Assembly: GCA_036558905.1 (NCBI GenBank)
Contig: DATBER010000123.1
Coordinates: 1-33,946 of the forward strand
Length of the DNA: 33,946 bases
Source of the DNA: DASXRA01 sp036558905
GTDB lineage: Bacteria > Actinomycetota > Actinomycetes > Mycobacteriales > Jatrophihabitantaceae
Direction of reading: 5' to 3'
The position numbers were made by a program, and so were the translations under genes. The notes under the pieces were generated by a model. The model was not told the origin of the DNA. It did no database searches and saw only the letters and a list, made by a program, of their open reading frames with translations. Positions 32,218-33,946 of this stretch are shown here, piece by piece (the stretch's first letter is position 1; each line of letters starts with the position of its first letter).

Positions 32218-33760
32218 GATTACCTTCCTGATTTGGCGACGGCTTCGTTCCCCAACCGGAACTTGCCTCATTCCCAACAGAGATGTTTGAGCCAGAAATG
32301 TTGCCGCCGACGTGCATACTATGATTGCTGTAGCTCGCGTTGATGATAGTAGTAACCTGGCCTTCAAACCCGGCGAGTGCAATGTTGTGCTCTTTGAGGA
32401 AAGCGCGGATTCCTCGGATCAGCGACTCTTGCAACAGCAGAACGTACATTAGCTCATCGCGCCCGAGAAAATAATGCCGTTGGGAACGTCCGTTCGCCGC
32501 CTCTTCCCGAATGCTTCGCAGCGCACCGTAATTGAAGACCCGACCATGCTTGATCTGATATGCCTGCCGAGTGCGGGATGCTTCCCACTTCATGCGACGC
32601 CACAGGTCTCTCGTCAGGCCGAATGGGGATGCCAGAAGATCAGGAATTACCCGTCTTACTCCCCAGCGAGCAGTTCCCCACGCCGCGCGAAGTATTCCGG
32701 GTGCATATAGGCGATCGATCCCCTTGTAATCGTCGGTGAGGGGCGGAAGCACATAGAAGCTCCACTCAACGTAAAGGGACTTTCCAGCACGAACAGCTCG
32801 CACGAAAAGGGTCACGGTCAGTTGACCTTGCCAGCGGCGGATTTCTGCGCAAACGTACGTGCGTGCATCTGGGGCTGGGTGCTCGGTGACCCTGGCGATC
32901 AGGTCGTCACTGACCATTGAGCGAGGAGGCTCGAGCGAATCCCGCTGGAGTTCTTCGTTGGCTTGAACGTGTCGACCATTCACGAAGACTCTATCCGCGA
33001 CAATCAAGTCCTTAAGACCGAGGTCTCGAATCGTCCTCTTGAACGCCTTGTGTAGGTCACCATTGGTGAAAGGCGTAGGCTTTCTAATCGTGCCGTCACG
33101 CTCTTTCTTGCCGCGGCTGACATCAATGACGACTTGTTCGCGCGCCAAGCGCTCACCGCTTCCGACAAACGCCTCGTTGCCGGAGAATACGACGGCATTT
33201 CCATCGCGCCTTTTTGCTATTTCTTCTAACCTCTGCCTTGTAGCTGGGTGAGCAGGAGTCGGCGCACGCGAGGGATCAAATCTGTCTCTCAACATTTGTG
33301 CGACAAGCACAGCGTGCCATCGCACCCAGTGCTCTCGTGCGACGACGGCGAATGCCGCCGCCAGAGTGATCATAATCGAAGCAGTAATCCAGATGTGCTG
33401 CGACACAAAGGCCCAGACGAGCCAGTTGAGAGCCGCCCCGGAAAAAAGTATGCTGGCCAACCAGACATTGCGCTTGGCGTGACGGCGGAGCGAGTCGAGC
33501 GCCCAGCGTGCGACCGTTACAACGTCGGCGCCGCCCGTGGGAGCCAAGGCCCGATAAGGTTCGTAAACGAGTCGATGTACGACCCATCTCGCATAGGCTA
33601 GATCCATCTGTGTTGCCGCAGACAAGTACCTAGTGGTTTCTCGGTCATTGTCATGCTTTGCATAATGGTTCAGAACGTCGCCATCGTCGTCCTGGTTGCC
33701 ATGCCCGTTGGCGGACTCAGGCGGCAGCCCGGGTGGCACAAATGACTGGATGACATTCAT
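32210..33760 (-). CDS. Large membrane-hairpin protein with C-terminal Gly/Ser/Asn beta motif (partner in a two-gene system)
   Basis: 516 residues. A hydrophilic N-terminus (1-95) precedes two close membrane helices (about 99-119 and 122-142) forming a hairpin. A long cytoplasmic part follows with NAVVFSGNEAFVGSGERLAR (about 188-207), DLHKAFKRTIRDLGLKDLIVADRVFVNGRHV (about 235-265), RTYVCAEIRRWQGQLTVTLFVRAVRAGKSLYVEWSFYVLPPL (about 300-341) and a helical region with FNYGALRSIREEAA. The C-terminus holds VGGNISGSNISVGNEASSG (484-502), the counterpart of the motif in the small partner. I recall actinobacterial hypothetical proteins of this build ending in a similar motif; no function is known to me. 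ATG at 33760 with AGGGGGG upstream. No NTPase, nuclease or TIR motif is visible. Confidence 0.82.
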   Translation of the reverse strand: MNVIQSFVPPGLPPESANGHGNQDDDGDVLNHYAKHDNDRETTRYLSAATQMDLAYARWVVHRLVYEPYRALAPTGGADVVTVARWALDSLRRHAKRNVWLASILFSGAALNWLVWAFVSQHIWITASIMITLAAAFAVVAREHWVRWHAVLVAQMLRDRFDPSRAPTPAHPATRQRLEEIAKRRDGNAVVFSGNEAFVGSGERLAREQVVIDVSRGKKERDGTIRKPTPFTNGDLHKAFKRTIRDLGLKDLIVADRVFVNGRHVQANEELQRDSLEPPRSMVSDDLIARVTEHPAPDARTYVCAEIRRWQGQLTVTLFVRAVRAGKSLYVEWSFYVLPPLTDDYKGIDRLYAPGILRAAWGTARWGVRRVIPDLLASPFGLTRDLWRRMKWEASRTRQAYQIKHGRVFNYGALRSIREEAANGRSQRHYFLGRDELMYVLLLQESLIRGIRAFLKEHNIALAGFEGQVTTIINASYSNHSMHVGGNISGSNISVGNEASSGWGTKPSPNQEGNHG

Positions 33761-33830
33761 ACGGTGATCCCCCCCTTATTCCTGTACTCACGCAGCACAA
33801 GGTTCATAGCATGCTTTTGCCGACTTCGTT

Positions 33831-33846
33831 AAGGACCAAGGTCCTT
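33831..33846. promoter_or_regulatory. DosR/NarL-type palindrome AAGGACC-AA-GGTCCTT
   Basis: Perfect 7-bp arms around AA. The geometry (A/G)GGAC(C/T)-WW-(G/A)GTCC(T/C) is that of DosR/DevR boxes, which switch on hypoxia or nitric-oxide response genes in actinobacteria. It lies 71 bp upstream of the minus-strand two-gene system and could equally serve a plus-strand gene beginning at the right edge. Confidence 0.5.
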
Positions 33847-33880
33847 GATGCCCGGCCGGCCGCAGTACGTTAGCCAGCGT

Positions 33881-33946
33881 ATGGCTTTCCGGACGTGGCG
33901 CAAAGGAAGGAATGATTTCCGATCGGCATCCCGAGACCGGTTTAGT
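33881..33946 (+). CDS. Possible 5' end of a gene running off the right edge
   Basis: Two plus-strand frames are open to the window end: ATG at 33881 (MAFRTWRKGRNDF...) without a ribosome site, and ATG at 33912 (MISDRHPETG...) with AAAGGA four bases upstream. Too little sequence is present to name a product. The DosR-type palindrome upstream would suit a promoter for either. Confidence 0.2.
   Translation, partial: MAFRTWRKGRNDFRSASRDRFS

Noticed and set aside
33039..33601. Plus-strand frames antisense to the large membrane protein
   Set aside because: The minus-strand protein has coherent membrane segments, a ribosome site and an overlapping partner; the plus frames do not.

Overview
The window comes from a high-GC actinobacterium. 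It holds bldC, a DUF3073 gene, the actinobacterial purD/purB/purS/purQ/purL/purF/purM set, a putative F420 (Ddn-type) oxidoreductase and a mycothiol-type (MDMPI) protein. GTG starts, 1-4 nt gene overlaps and leaderless starts are common. The order or genus cannot be fixed from the sequence alone.

Layout. 1-1509: a 20-bp tandem repeat, an AhpD-like gene with its Rrf2 regulator and operators, and a Ddn-type gene, all on the minus strand. 1549-11708: purine synthesis genes on the plus strand (purD, a membrane protein, a DHFR-like gene coupled to purB, purS, purQ-purL, a proline-rich membrane protein, an MDMPI-like protein). Two minus-strand genes interrupt them: a 38-residue DivIVA-type microprotein and a CARDB-like membrane protein. 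11754-16935: a six-gene overlapping operon that reads as a trans-4-hydroxyproline catabolic pathway (deaminase, epimerase, GntR regulator, three-subunit D-hydroxyproline dehydrogenase), lying between the purL block and purF. 17063-22933: purF, a membrane-anchored PI-PLC-like protein, purM, DUF3073 and bldC, with a structured bldC upstream region and a 16-bp-stem terminator after it.

23012-31797 is accessory: a LysE exporter, a beheaded remnant of a secreted-protein gene, an ArsR/NTF2 pair, a tightly packed MarR - DHA2 exporter - hexapeptide protein - EthA-like Baeyer-Villiger monooxygenase cluster, a second gene remnant, a DUF6069-like membrane protein, and an alpha/beta hydrolase behind a structured leader with a possible 17-codon leader peptide.

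31849-33946 looks different in composition (visibly more A/T, mixed third positions). It carries two overlapping minus-strand genes: a 516-residue protein with a two-helix membrane hairpin and a 122-residue soluble helical protein. The C-terminus of the first and the N-terminus of the second share a Gly/Ser/Asn/Val motif, VGG-x5-S-x-I-x-VG-x2-AS-x-G, with a RHIM-like I-x-V-G core. This is the best candidate in the window for an undescribed system: a membrane protein and a soluble partner that may signal through a shared amyloid-type or beta-stacking motif. A DosR-type palindrome lies just upstream.
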